64,000 nt of DNA from Extensimonas soli. GTDB taxonomy: Bacteria > Pseudomonadota > Gammaproteobacteria > Burkholderiales > Burkholderiaceae_C. Where the stretch lies: the NCBI RefSeq assembly GCF_029211265.1, contig NZ_JARGEL010000016.1, positions 1 through 64,000 of the forward strand. Reading direction: 5' to 3'. Below, piece by piece: positions 48,536 to 57,786 of the stretch; the stretch's first letter is position 1, and each line of letters opens with the position of its first letter. The notes beneath the pieces are model-generated. The model worked only from the letters and a program-made list of their open reading frames with translations. It was not told the origin of the DNA and searched no databases. Made by a program: the position numbers and the translations under genes.

Positions 48536-49248
48536 AAAATCGCTCCCCCGCCATCGTCATCGACCCCGTAGCGCTCGCGATAGGCGAGCACCCGGGCGCG
48601 GTGGGCTGCCATTGCGTCCCCGGCCGCGTCGGACAGGTACAGCAATAAATCTGCCAGGCGCGCAATCGCGCACACCTGCAGGCCGAGCTCACGGCGCACG
48701 TACTGCACGGCGCTGTAGGGCACGTCCTGGCCGTTTTCGGTGGCTTTTTCCTGCCGGTCGAGTGCGACCACCATCGCATGCGGCGTGGCGCCGGCGGCGC
48801 GGATCAGCGCGATCGACTCGCGCGCTGCGGTGCCCGCGGACATCACGTCGTCGATGATGAGCACGCGCCCGCGCAGCGGCGCGCCCACCAGCGTGCCGCC
48901 CTCACCGTGGTCTTTGGCCTCTTTGCGGTTGTAGGCGAAGGGCACGTTGCGCCCTTGGCGCGCGAGTTCCACGGCCACCGTGGCCGCGAGCGGGATGCCC
49001 TTGTAGGCCGGGCCGAACACCATGTCGAAGGCGATGCCGCTTGCTTGCAGCGCGCTTGCATAGAATTGCGCGAGCCGGCCGAGCTTGGCGCCGTCGTCGA
49101 ACAGCCCGGCATTGAAGAAATAAGGGCTCAGGCGCCCCGCCTTGGTCTTGAATTCGCCGAAGCGCAACACACCGGTCTCGACGGCGAAACGCACGAAGTC
49201 CTGCGCCAGCTGGCTTTGTGGTGCGCTTTGTACGCCCTTGTCTCCCAT
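48532..49248 (-). CDS. pyrE: Orotate phosphoribosyltransferase
   Basis: 238 residues. The PRPP-binding motif is [13 protein letters not shown], preceded by [27 protein letters not shown] and [15 protein letters not shown] are typical PyrE segments, and [14 protein letters not shown] is the catalytic loop. It forms OMP in pyrimidine synthesis. The ATG at 49248 has AAGGG 7 nt upstream. This ATG overlaps the ATG of the divergent xth gene in CCATGG. Confidence 0.95.
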   Translation of the reverse strand: MGDKGVQSAPQSQLAQDFVRFAVETGVLRFGEFKTKAGRLSPYFFNAGLFDDGAKLGRLAQFYASALQASGIAFDMVFGPAYKGIPLAATVAVELARQGRNVPFAYNRKEAKDHGEGGTLVGAPLRGRVLIIDDVMSAGTAARESIALIRAAGATPHAMVVALDRQEKATENGQDVPYSAVQYVRRELGLQVCAIARLADLLLYLSDAAGDAMAAHRARVLAYRERYGVDDDGGGAIF

Positions 49249-50062
49249 GGAAAAACCCTTGTTCAAGTTAAGCAGCCTCAATCTCAACGGCATCCGCTCG
49301 GCCGCCAGCAAAGGCGTAGAGGAATGGATTGCCTCCATGCGGCCGGATTGTATTTGCGTGCAGGAGGTCAAGGCCCAGGCCGCCGACGTGCAGGGACGCT
49401 TCGAGCAGCTTGCCGGATTGCAGGGCTATTTTCACTTTGCGCAGAAAAAAGGCTACGCGGGCGTGGGCATCTACACGCGCCACACGCCCAGCGACGTGCT
49501 GACGGGTTTTGGCGTACCCGAATTCGATGCCGAGGGGCGCTACGTCGAGCTGCGCTTCGACACGCCCGCGCGCAAGCTCTCCATCGTGAGCGCGTACTTC
49601 CCGAGCGGCTCCTCGGGCGAGGAGCGCCAGCAGGCCAAGTTCCGCTTTCTCGAGGCGGTTTACCCACACCTGCTGCATCTGCAGGCCGAGCGCGAGTTCA
49701 TCCTCTGCGGCGACCTCAACATCGCGCACCAGCCCATAGACCTGAAAAACTGGCGCAGCAACCAGAAAAACAGCGGTTTTCTGCCCGAAGAGCGCGCCTG
49801 GCTGACAAAGCTGTTGCGCACGAATGACAACCCGCTTGGGCTGGTGGACGTTTATCGCCACCTGCAGCCCAGCGCTACGGACGCGGCCTACACCTGGTGG
49901 AGCAACCGCGGCCAGGCCTGGGCGAAGAACGTGGGCTGGCGGCTCGACTACCACCTGGCCACGCCGGCCCTCGCGGAATTGGCACGCGCCGAGCATGTTT
50001 ACAAGGAGCAGCGCTTTTCCGACCACGCGCCGATCACGGTCGATTACGCTTTGGCGCTTTGA
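49247..50062 (+). CDS. xth: Exodeoxyribonuclease III (AP endonuclease)
   Basis: About 271 residues. [22 protein letters not shown] (catalytic Glu), [17 protein letters not shown] (Asp/Asn) and [12 protein letters not shown] (Asp-His) are the EEP-family catalytic motifs. It repairs abasic sites. The ATG at 49247 has no ribosome site and overlaps the pyrE start codon; a TTG at 49259, four codons in and preceded by GGAA, is an alternative that matches homologue starts better. Confidence 0.93.
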   Translation: MEKPLFKLSSLNLNGIRSAASKGVEEWIASMRPDCICVQEVKAQAADVQGRFEQLAGLQGYFHFAQKKGYAGVGIYTRHTPSDVLTGFGVPEFDAEGRYVELRFDTPARKLSIVSAYFPSGSSGEERQQAKFRFLEAVYPHLLHLQAEREFILCGDLNIAHQPIDLKNWRSNQKNSGFLPEERAWLTKLLRTNDNPLGLVDVYRHLQPSATDAAYTWWSNRGQAWAKNVGWRLDYHLATPALAELARAEHVYKEQRFSDHAPITVDYALAL

Positions 50063-50107
50063 TGGCTTTGCGCGCACAAACGCCTTTGCTTACCCAAGCT
50101 TTTGCTT

Positions 50108-52060
50108 ATGTCCGATATTTCCGATCCTGTTTTGGTCGACCCGACCCCCGAGGCGCCGACGCCCACCTTCACACCGCCGCATGCCGAGGCACTGTGGAAA
50201 CTGGTCACCGTCCCGCATCCGGTCATAGGCAAAGCCCACCACCTCGGTGAGGCGCTGGTGCACGCGGGCCTGATCAGCGCGCCCGTGCTCGCCGATGCGC
50301 TGCAGATTCAGCAGCTGGAACGCCAAACTGGCAAAGACCCGCATCTGGGGCAAATCCTTGCCAGCCACGGCCATGTCACGCCCGAGCAGCTGCAGCGTGT
50401 CATCGACAGCTGGCTGGGCGAATATGTGGTCGATCCCGGCAAGCTGGCGCCCGACCCTGCAGCCCTGGAGCTGGTGCCGCGCACGGTGGCCGAGCGTGAA
50501 TCGGTGCTGCCGCTGCTCGCGCGCGACGATGCGCTGGTGCTGCTGATGGCGGACCCGCACGACCGTGTGCTGCTCGACGAGCTGCGCTTTCTGACGCAGC
50601 GGCGCCTGATTCCGGTGCATGCTGCGCCGGGCACGCTGCTGCCGGCGATCAGCCGCTTTTATGGCGGTGCCGGCGGCGCGAATGCCGGCGCGAAAAAGGC
50701 TGCACCCGCCGCGGCAGGCGCCATGAACCAGCCGACGACGGCTCAAGAGCTTGCCTCCAACCTGGATGCGGCGGGTGGCGACCTCGACGTGACGCCGGCC
50801 GACGTCATCAGCGAATCCGACAACACCCTGGTGCGCCTGATCAATTCGCTCATCAGCGAGGCCATTTCCCACCGCGCCTCCGACATCCACATCGAAACCG
50901 AGTCGCCGCCGCAGCCGGTGCGCATACGCCTGCGCATCGATGGCGATCTGCAGCCATATCTGGAGCTGCCCGCGCGCTATCGTTTTGCGCTCGTGGCGCG
51001 CCTCAAGATCATGGCGGTGATGGACATTTCGGAGCACCGCAAGCCGCAGGACGGCAAGATCGACTTTGCGCGCTTCGGCGGCCCGCCGGTCGAGCTGCGC
51101 GTGGTCACGGTGCCCACTTCGCGCGGGCTCGAGGACGTGGTGCTGCGCCTGCTCGCGGGCGCCAAGCCGCTGCCGCTCGACCAGATCGGGCTGAGCCCGG
51201 GCAATCTGACGGGGCTGCGCACCTTGATGCGCAAGAGCTACGGCCTGATCCTGGTCTGCGGCCCCACGGGCAGCGGCAAGACGACCACGCTGCATTCGGT
51301 GATCCGCGAGCTCAATACCGACAGCCGCAAGATCTGGACGGCCGAAGACCCGATCGAAATCTCGCAGGCCGGGCTGCGCCAGGTGCAGATGAACCCGCGC
51401 ATCGGCTGGACCTTCGCCTCGGCCATGCGCACCTTTTTGCGCGCCGACCCGGACGTGATCATGATCGGCGAAATGCGCGACGAGGAAACCGCGCGCATCG
51501 CGATCGAGGCCTCGCTCACCGGGCATCTGGTGCTCTCCACGCTGCACACCAATTCGGCGCCCGAGAGCATCACGCGGCTGCTCGAAATCGGGCTCGATCC
51601 GTTCAACTTTTCCGATTCGCTGCTGGGCATCCTCGCGCAGCGGCTGGTGCGGCGCCTGTGCACGGCCTGCCGCGCCCCGCGCGTGGCCGAGGCCGACGAG
51701 CTCGACAGCCTGGCCTCGCAGTACCTCGAAAGCGGCACCACCCACACGCCCGAAGTCCGCGCGGCGCTGATTGCGCAGTGGCGCCAGCGCTTCGGCGGCC
51801 AGGGCGGCGAACTGCGCCTGTGGAAGCACGTGGGCTGCAAGGAATGCGAGGGCCATGGCTACCGCGGGCGCATGGGCATTCACGAGCTGATGCTGAGCGA
51901 CGACAGCATCCGCCAGCACATCCGCCACCGCGCGCCAGCCTCGGACATCCGCCATTCGGCGCTCGCCGCCGGCATGCTGACGCTGCGCCAGGACGGCATC
52001 GAAAAAGTGCTGCAAGGCCTGACCGACATGCCCGAGGTGATCGCCGCGAGCAATTTGTGA
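50108..52060 (+). CDS. GspE/PilB-family secretion ATPase
   Basis: 650 residues. An N-terminal MshEN-type domain (HLGEALVHAGLISAPVLADAL; HLGQILASHGHVTPEQL) precedes the ATPase core, with Walker A GPTGSGKTTT at 385-394, Asp box, Walker B PDVIMIGEMRD, His box LVLSTLHTNSA and a zinc-type tetracysteine (CTACRAP and CKECEGHGY). It powers type II secretion or type IV pilus-like assembly, but no gsp or pil gene is nearby, so its machine cannot be named. It follows xth by 45 bp. Confidence 0.9.
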   Translation: MSDISDPVLVDPTPEAPTPTFTPPHAEALWKLVTVPHPVIGKAHHLGEALVHAGLISAPVLADALQIQQLERQTGKDPHLGQILASHGHVTPEQLQRVIDSWLGEYVVDPGKLAPDPAALELVPRTVAERESVLPLLARDDALVLLMADPHDRVLLDELRFLTQRRLIPVHAAPGTLLPAISRFYGGAGGANAGAKKAAPAAAGAMNQPTTAQELASNLDAAGGDLDVTPADVISESDNTLVRLINSLISEAISHRASDIHIETESPPQPVRIRLRIDGDLQPYLELPARYRFALVARLKIMAVMDISEHRKPQDGKIDFARFGGPPVELRVVTVPTSRGLEDVVLRLLAGAKPLPLDQIGLSPGNLTGLRTLMRKSYGLILVCGPTGSGKTTTLHSVIRELNTDSRKIWTAEDPIEISQAGLRQVQMNPRIGWTFASAMRTFLRADPDVIMIGEMRDEETARIAIEASLTGHLVLSTLHTNSAPESITRLLEIGLDPFNFSDSLLGILAQRLVRRLCTACRAPRVAEADELDSLASQYLESGTTHTPEVRAALIAQWRQRFGGQGGELRLWKHVGCKECEGHGYRGRMGIHELMLSDDSIRQHIRHRAPASDIRHSALAAGMLTLRQDGIEKVLQGLTDMPEVIAASNL

Positions 52061-52088
52061 CCCGTCCATTTCCCCTACGGAACCCGCC

Positions 52089-52727
52089 ATGCTCCACTAC
52101 CGCACCCTCCCCGTCACGCCTTTCCAGCAGAACTGCTCCATCGTCTGGTGCGATGCCACGCACGAGGCGGCGTTCATCGACCCGGGCGGCGACATCGAGC
52201 AGCTGCTCGCCGAAGTCCGGCGCCTGGGCGTCAAGCCCACGCAAATCTGGCTCACGCACGCGCACATTGACCACGCCGGCGGCGCGGGTGAGCTCGCGCA
52301 ATACCTGGGCATCCCCATCGTCGGCCCGCACCCGGGCGACCAGTTCTGGATCGACGGCCTGGCGCAGCAAAGCACGGCCTTCGGCTTTGCGCCCGCCGTG
52401 CCGTTCACGCCCACGCGCTGGCTGCACGATGGCGACAGCGTGCAGGTCGGCCAGGAGACGCTGCAGGTGCGCCACACGCCGGGCCACACGCCGGGCCACG
52501 TGGTATTCCACGCGCCGCAGATCGAGCGCGCCTTCGTCGGCGACGTGCTGTTCGCGGGCAGCATTGGGCGCACGGACTTTCCGGGGGGCAACCATCAGCA
52601 GCTGATCGACAGCATCATTCAGCGCCTGTGGCCCATGGGCGACCAGACGGTGTTCATTCCCGGCCACGGGCCCGAGAGCACCTTTGGCCGCGAGCGGCGC
52701 AGCAATCCCTTCGTGGGTGGTACTTGA
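52089..52727 (+). CDS. Metallo-beta-lactamase-fold hydrolase (YcbL/glyoxalase II-like)
   Basis: 212 residues. The metal motif THAHIDH is at 56-62, with HTPGHTPGHVVF, GDVLFAGSIGRTDFPGG and IPGHGPESTFGRER, the short glyoxalase II-type layout lacking the C-terminal substrate domain of GloB. It probably hydrolyses a glutathione or CoA thioester. Starts 28 bp after the ATPase gene. Confidence 0.9.
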   Translation: MLHYRTLPVTPFQQNCSIVWCDATHEAAFIDPGGDIEQLLAEVRRLGVKPTQIWLTHAHIDHAGGAGELAQYLGIPIVGPHPGDQFWIDGLAQQSTAFGFAPAVPFTPTRWLHDGDSVQVGQETLQVRHTPGHTPGHVVFHAPQIERAFVGDVLFAGSIGRTDFPGGNHQQLIDSIIQRLWPMGDQTVFIPGHGPESTFGRERRSNPFVGGT

Positions 52728-52776
52728 GGCGCGTGCCGACGAATTTGGATAAAAACTACCTTTAGTCAAGGTAGGA

Positions 52777-52793
52777 CAAGCGCAAGCAGCTAT
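52777..52793 (+). repeat. Dispersed 17-mer, copy 4
   Basis: CAAGCGCAAGCAGCTAT, an exact copy of the consensus, overlapping the stop codon of mpl. Just before it, CTACCTT-TAGTC-AAGGTAG forms a small hairpin. Confidence 0.6.
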
Positions 52794-54370
52794 TGTTTAG
52801 ATAGTGCTTCGAGCAGCTTGGCGTGCACGCTGCCAAAGCCGCCGTTGCTCATGCACACGATGTGGTCGCCCGGCTGCGCGGCCTGCACGACCTGGCGCAC
52901 CAGCGTGGCGATGTCGGGCGCGGTCTGCGCGCGTGCGCCCAGCGGCGCGAGCGCCTCGCGTGCGTCCCAGTCGAGGCCCCCGGTGTGGCAAAAGGCCAGG
53001 TCGGCCGGCTCCAGGGCCCAGGGCAGCTGCGCCTTCATGGTGCCGAGCTTCATGGTGTTGCTGCGCGGCTCGAACACGGCCAGGATGCGCGCCTGCCGCT
53101 GGCCCGAGGCGTCTAGGAGCCTGTCGGACTTTGGAATCGTCGGCTGCGAATGTGCCGCAGCGGCCCATTTTTTACCGTCTTCTTGCCCCATAGTCCCGCT
53201 ATGGGGCGGCAAATCCGGCAAAAACTGGTCTCGCTGGGGCGCATTCTCGCTATCGACGCCCAAAGTCCGACAGGCTCCTAGCTGGCGGCGCAGGCCGTCG
53301 AGCGTGGTGCGCATGGCCGTGGGGTGGTGCGCGAAGTCGTCGTACACCGTGACCTCGCCGCCCGGCAGCGCCACGCGCCCGCGCAGTTCCATGCGGCGCC
53401 GCACGTTCTGAAAGCCCGCGAGCGCCTGCGCTGCCTGCGCCACCGGCACGCCCACGTGCTGCGCCGCCGCGATGGCCGCGAGCGCGTTGAGCTGGTTGTG
53501 CACGCCCGTGAGCGACCAGACCACGCGCCCCTGCGGCTGGCCCTGCACGAGCACGTCGAAAGCCTGCGGCTCGCCCGCGGCGCAAAAATCGCTCACCGCG
53601 GCGCCAAAGCTGCGCACCTCGCTCCAGCAGCCCTGGTGCAGCACGCGCGCAAGGCTCTCCTCGAGGCCGTTGACCACCACGCGCCCGGCAGCCGGCACGG
53701 TGCGCAGCAGGTGGTGGAACTGGCGCTCGATCGCGGCCAGGTCGTCGAAGATGTCGGCGTGGTCGAACTCGAGGTTGTTGAGCACCGCCGTGCGCGGGCG
53801 GTAGTGCACGAATTTGCTGCGCTTGTCGAAAAAGGCCGTGTCGTATTCGTCGGCCTCGATCACGAACAGCGGCCGCGGCTGCCCCGGCGCCTGCGCGCCC
53901 AGGCGCGCCGAAATGCCGAAATTCAGCGGCACGCCGCCCACCAGAAAGCCCGGCGTGAGCCCGGCGCTCTGCAAAATCCACGCGAGCATGGAGGTCGTGG
54001 TGGTCTTGCCGTGCGTGCCCGCCACGGCCAGCACATGGCGGCCCTGCAGCACATGCTCGGCCAGCCACTGCGGGCCGCTGGTGTACGGCAGGCCCGCGTC
54101 GAGGATGGCCTCCATCAAGGGGAACTTGGGCGCACCATCGGCCAGCCGCGCGCGGCTGACCACGTTGCCCACCACGAACATGTCGGGCGCGAGCGCGAGC
54201 TGGTCGGCGCCAAAGCCTTCGATCAGCTCGATGCCCAGCGCGCGCAGCTGCTCGCTCATGGGCGGATAGACGCCCGCATCGCAGCCCGTGACCTTGTGCC
54301 CGGCCTCGCGCGCGAGCGCGGCCACGCCGCCCATGAAAGTGCCGCAAATGCCCAGAATGTGGATATGCAT
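52790..54370 (-). CDS. mpl: UDP-MurNAc tripeptide ligase Mpl with an in-frame mobile-element insert
   Basis: 526 residues as encoded, about 55 longer than expected. MHIHILGICGTFMGGVAALA, P-loop AGTHGKTTTTS at 117-127, central EADEYDTAFFDKRSKF and VYDDFAHHPTAMRTTLDGL are Mpl signatures. Mpl joins recycled tripeptide to UDP-MurNAc in cell-wall recycling. Residues 365-419 come from a 161-bp element plus a CTAG duplication and lie in the C-terminal ligase domain, just before SGQRQARILAVFEPRSN. The frame is preserved; activity is uncertain. TACAAT lies 8 nt before the ATG. Confidence 0.93.
   Translation of the reverse strand: MHIHILGICGTFMGGVAALAREAGHKVTGCDAGVYPPMSEQLRALGIELIEGFGADQLALAPDMFVVGNVVSRARLADGAPKFPLMEAILDAGLPYTSGPQWLAEHVLQGRHVLAVAGTHGKTTTTSMLAWILQSAGLTPGFLVGGVPLNFGISARLGAQAPGQPRPLFVIEADEYDTAFFDKRSKFVHYRPRTAVLNNLEFDHADIFDDLAAIERQFHHLLRTVPAAGRVVVNGLEESLARVLHQGCWSEVRSFGAAVSDFCAAGEPQAFDVLVQGQPQGRVVWSLTGVHNQLNALAAIAAAQHVGVPVAQAAQALAGFQNVRRRMELRGRVALPGGEVTVYDDFAHHPTAMRTTLDGLRRQLGACRTLGVDSENAPQRDQFLPDLPPHSGTMGQEDGKKWAAAAHSQPTIPKSDRLLDASGQRQARILAVFEPRSNTMKLGTMKAQLPWALEPADLAFCHTGGLDWDAREALAPLGARAQTAPDIATLVRQVVQAAQPGDHIVCMSNGGFGSVHAKLLEALSKQ
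53117..53277. mobile_element. MITE-like element B, complete copy inside mpl (161 bp)
   Basis: Flanked by CTAG at 53113-53116 and 53278-53281. The terminal inverted repeats GAGCCTGTCGGACTTTGG and its exact complement are perfect over 18 bp. An internal GCCCCATAG-TCCCG-CTATGGGGC hairpin is present. Without the element and one CTAG the mpl frame closes cleanly (Q-L-D-A-S-G). 161+4=165 bp adds 55 codons with no stop in the mpl frame. The CTAG target suggests mobilisation by an IS5-group transposase. Confidence 0.9.
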
Positions 54371-54420
54371 GGCGGGGCATTGTAATCTTGGAGACAAATT
54401 GGCCTCTAGCGCAGAATCAT

Positions 54421-54437
54421 CAAGCGCAAGCAGCTAT
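54421..54437 (+). repeat. Dispersed 17-mer, copy 5
   Basis: CAAGCGCAAGCAGCTAT, exact, in the space between mpl and the next plus-strand gene. Confidence 0.6.
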
Positions 54438-54545
54438 GAAAAAAGGAGTTTTCGAACGGTCTGCGCGGGGCTGCGGGCTGCGGTATGGCGCAGGGCTGCG
54501 GGTTCACGCCACAATGCGGGCTGCACACACTGCCGCCCGACTGCC

Positions 54546-55154
54546 ATGCCAGCCAACTCCTTGAGCGCCGAAATCGCCAGCACCGCGGCCCGCCTGGCCG
54601 TGGAAGAAGGGCTCGAATGGGGCCCGGCCAAGCGCCGAGCGCTGCGGGTGCTGGGCCTGCCGGCGCGCACGCCGCTGCCCGACAACACGCTGGTGGAAGC
54701 CGCCGTGCGCGAGCACATCGCGCTTTTTTGCGCCGACACCCAGCCGCGCGAGCTGCGTGCGCTGCGCCAGCTTGCGCTGAGTTGGATGGAACGCCTCGCG
54801 GAATTCCGGCCCCACCTCGGCGGCGCCGTCTGGCACGGCACGGCCACGCGGCTTTCCGACATTTACCTGCAACTTTTCTGCGACGACCCCAAGTCCGCCG
54901 AGATCGCCCTCATCAACCACAGCGTGGAGTACGAGCCGCGCACGGTGCCGGGCCTGCACGGCGCGCCCGTAGAGGCGCTGAGCATCTCCAGCCGCGCGCC
55001 TGAGCTGGGCGAGGCAATCGGTGTGCACCTCTTGATCTACGACCTCGACGACCTGCGCGGCGCCCTGCGCCCCGATGCCCAGGGCCGCACGCCGCGCGGC
55101 GACATCGCTGCGGTGCGGCAGCTGCTGCAAGAACCGCCGCATCCCAAACCATGA
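54546..55154 (+). CDS. Conserved hypothetical protein
   Basis: 202 residues, soluble, no signal peptide. It contains AARLAVEEGLEWGPAKRRAL, RELRALRQLALSWMERLAEF, GGAVWHGTATRLSDIYLQLF and EIALINHSVEYEPRTVPGL. I do not recognise a catalytic motif; the GxxxHGTAT-L-S-D region with downstream acidic residues loosely recalls a minimal nucleotidyltransferase, which is speculation. It starts about 175 bp from mpl in the divergent direction and overlaps the tlpA-like gene by ATGA, so both are probably co-translated. Confidence 0.72.
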   Translation: MPANSLSAEIASTAARLAVEEGLEWGPAKRRALRVLGLPARTPLPDNTLVEAAVREHIALFCADTQPRELRALRQLALSWMERLAEFRPHLGGAVWHGTATRLSDIYLQLFCDDPKSAEIALINHSVEYEPRTVPGLHGAPVEALSISSRAPELGEAIGVHLLIYDLDDLRGALRPDAQGRTPRGDIAAVRQLLQEPPHPKP

Positions 55155-55729
55155 ACCAACGCACCGAAAACAAACCGCTCTCCGCAGAATCCGCAAGTGC
55201 CGGCCGGCGTCGGCTGCTTTATGCCGGTGTCGCCGCAGCCGCCGCACTGGGCGGCGCCTGGCTGGCTTGGCGCAGGCTTGCGCTCGATGGCACTTCCCCA
55301 GATCTGGAGCAGATGCTCTGGGCGCAGGAGTTCGACACCCCACAGGGCGGCGCGCGCCTGGCGCTGCGCAGCTTCGCGGGCCGACCGCTGCTGCTCAACT
55401 TCTGGGCCACCTGGTGCCCGCCCTGCGTTGCCGAATTGCCGCTGCTCAACAGCTTTTACCGCGCGCACCGCGAGGCCGGCTGGCAGGTGGTGGGCCTGGC
55501 GATCGATCAGCCGGCCTCGGTGCAGCGCTTCTTGCAGCGCCAGCCGCTCGATTTTCCGATCGGCCTGGCCGCGCAGGGCGGCACCGAGCTGGCGCGTGCG
55601 CTCGGCAACCTGGGCGGCGGGTTGCCGTTCACGGTGCTCTTCGACGCGGCGGGCAAAGTGCGGCACCGTAAAATCGGCGCGGCGAGCGAGGCCGAACTGC
55701 AGCAATGGGCGGCGCTGCCAGTGCGCTGA
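55151..55729 (+). CDS. TlpA-like membrane-anchored thioredoxin
   Basis: 192 residues. An N-terminal anchor or signal (RRRLLYAGVAAAAALGGAWLAW) precedes a thioredoxin fold with active site FWATWCPPCVAELPLL and cis-Pro in GGGLPFTVLFDAAGKV. It faces the periplasm and probably reduces disulfides, for instance in cytochrome c maturation. Overlaps the preceding hypothetical gene. Confidence 0.88.
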   Translation: MNQRTENKPLSAESASAGRRRLLYAGVAAAAALGGAWLAWRRLALDGTSPDLEQMLWAQEFDTPQGGARLALRSFAGRPLLLNFWATWCPPCVAELPLLNSFYRAHREAGWQVVGLAIDQPASVQRFLQRQPLDFPIGLAAQGGTELARALGNLGGGLPFTVLFDAAGKVRHRKIGAASEAELQQWAALPVR

Positions 55730-55910
55730 GTATTTGCGTATTCCTGCCGGCTCCATGCGCAACACCTTTTCATGGTCGCCTCCACCCTGCGCGGCCGCCT
55801 GACGATCACGCCCAATTGCGGCAGATCATGAAAAATATCCACCAAAGCACAAAAATGGCCGAAATTGCAGTAAATTCGCGCCCTCTCGTTGTATTGCCTT
55901 CGGAGCACCC

Positions 55911-56363
55911 ATGGACTTGCGAAAACTCAAAACCCTGATCGACCTCGTGTCCGAATCGAACGTGTCTGAACTCGAAATCACCGAAGCCGAGGGCAAGGTA
56001 CGCATCGTCAAGGGCGGCCCGGCCGTGGTGCAGCAGTACGCCCCGGTGGCTGCGCCCGCACCCATGGCCATGGCGGCAGCGCCCGCCGCTGCAGCAGCGG
56101 CCGAACTGCCCGCACCTGCGGCCTTGCCCGGGCATGTGGTCAAGTCGCCCATGGTGGGCACTTTCTACCGCGCACCCAGCCCTGGCGCCAAGCCCTTCGT
56201 CGAGGTGGGCAGCCAGGTGAAAGAAGGCGACACCCTGTGCATCATCGAGGCCATGAAGATCCTCAACGAGATCGAGGCCGACAAGGCCGGCACCGTGACG
56301 CGCGTGCTCTGCGAAAACGGCCAGGCCGTCGAATACGGACAACCGCTGTTCGCGATCGAGTAA
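55911..56363 (+). CDS. accB: Acetyl-CoA carboxylase biotin carboxyl carrier protein
   Basis: 150 residues. A helical N-terminus, an Ala/Pro linker (about residues 45-80) and the biotinyl domain with the lysine in [17 protein letters not shown]. The biotin is carboxylated by AccC. GGAG lies before the ATG. The 181-bp upstream space should carry the promoter; it is AT-rich near 55830-55875 (AAAAATATCC, GCAGTAAATT). accC begins 8 bp later. Confidence 0.96.
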   Translation: MDLRKLKTLIDLVSESNVSELEITEAEGKVRIVKGGPAVVQQYAPVAAPAPMAMAAAPAAAAAAELPAPAALPGHVVKSPMVGTFYRAPSPGAKPFVEVGSQVKEGDTLCIIEAMKILNEIEADKAGTVTRVLCENGQAVEYGQPLFAIE

Positions 56364-56371
56364 GGCGGCGC

Positions 56372-57721
56372 ATGTTCAAAAAAATATTGATCGCGAACCG
56401 CGGAGAGATCGCGCTGCGCATCCAGCGCGCCTGCCAGGAGCTGGGTGTCAAGGCCGTGATGGTCTATTCCGAGGCCGACCGCGACGCCAAGTACGTCAAG
56501 CTCGCCGAAGAAGCGGTGTGCATAGGCCCTGCGCCCTCACCGCTGAGCTACCTCAACATGCCGGCCATCATCTCGGCCGCCGAGGTGACCGACGCCGAGG
56601 CCATCCATCCGGGCTACGGCTTCTTGAGCGAGAACGCCGATTTTGCCGAGCGCGTGCAAAAGAGCGGTTTCGAATTCATAGGCCCCACGCCCGATGCCAT
56701 CCGCATCATGGGCGACAAGGTTGCGGCCAAGCAGGCCATGGTGCAGGCCGGGGTGCCCTGCGTGCCGGGCTCGGAAGGCGCGTTGCCCGACGATCCGGTG
56801 CAAATCGGCCGCATCGCCCGCGCCGTGGGCTACCCCGTGATCATCAAGGCGGCGGGCGGCGGCGGCGGGCGCGGCATGCGCGTGGTGCACACCGAGGCAG
56901 CGCTGATCAACGCCGTGCAAACCACCAAGTCAGAGGCGGCAGCCGCCTTCGGCAACCCCTCGGTCTATCTGGAAAAATTCCTGCAAAACCCGCGCCACAT
57001 CGAAATCCAGGTGCTCGCCGACAAGCACCGCAACGCCGTGTACCTGGGCGAGCGTGACTGCTCCATGCAGCGGCGCCACCAGAAGGTGATCGAGGAGGCC
57101 CCGGCACCCGGCATCCCGCGCCGGCTCATCGAGCGCATCGGCGAGCGCTGCGTGGCTGCCTGCAAAAAGATCGGCTACCGCGGCGCGGGCACCTTCGAAT
57201 TTCTGTTCGAAAACGGCGAGTTCTACTTCATCGAGATGAACACGCGCGTGCAGGTCGAGCACCCGGTCACCGAGTGGATCACCGGCATAGACATCGTGCG
57301 CACGCAGATCATGGTTGCCGCGGGCGAAAAGCTGCCGTTCACGCAGCGCCAGATCGAGCTGCGCGGTCACGCGATCGAGTGCCGCATCAACGCCGAAGAC
57401 GCGTACAAATTCACCCCTTCGCCGGGCCGCGTCACCATGTGGCACCCGCCTGGAGGGCCGGGCGTGCGCGTGGATTCGCACGTCTATACCAATTACTACG
57501 TGCCGCCGAATTACGACTCCATGATCGGCAAGATCATCACGCACGGCGACACGCGCGAGCAAGCGCTCGCGCGCATGCGCACGGCGCTCGCCGAAACAGT
57601 GGTCGAGGGCATACAGACCAACATTCCGCTGCACCGCGAGATGCTGGTGGATGCCAAGTTCGTCACCGGCGGCACGAGCATCCATTACCTCGAAGAGTGG
57701 CTGGAGCAGCACAAGCGCTGA
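56372..57721 (+). CDS. accC: Acetyl-CoA carboxylase biotin carboxylase subunit
   Basis: 449 residues, full length. [33 protein letters not shown], the ATP-grasp loop [29 protein letters not shown] and [16 protein letters not shown] are all present. It carboxylates AccB biotin using bicarbonate and ATP. Pairs with accB; the carboxyltransferase genes accA/accD are not in the window. Confidence 0.97.
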   Translation: MFKKILIANRGEIALRIQRACQELGVKAVMVYSEADRDAKYVKLAEEAVCIGPAPSPLSYLNMPAIISAAEVTDAEAIHPGYGFLSENADFAERVQKSGFEFIGPTPDAIRIMGDKVAAKQAMVQAGVPCVPGSEGALPDDPVQIGRIARAVGYPVIIKAAGGGGGRGMRVVHTEAALINAVQTTKSEAAAAFGNPSVYLEKFLQNPRHIEIQVLADKHRNAVYLGERDCSMQRRHQKVIEEAPAPGIPRRLIERIGERCVAACKKIGYRGAGTFEFLFENGEFYFIEMNTRVQVEHPVTEWITGIDIVRTQIMVAAGEKLPFTQRQIELRGHAIECRINAEDAYKFTPSPGRVTMWHPPGGPGVRVDSHVYTNYYVPPNYDSMIGKIITHGDTREQALARMRTALAETVVEGIQTNIPLHREMLVDAKFVTGGTSIHYLEEWLEQHKR

Positions 57722-57786
57722 GACGCCTTTCGCTTGCTTTGCGCCCCCGCGCCCAACTTTCGGCCATTTTTCCCCTACCGCCCGCC

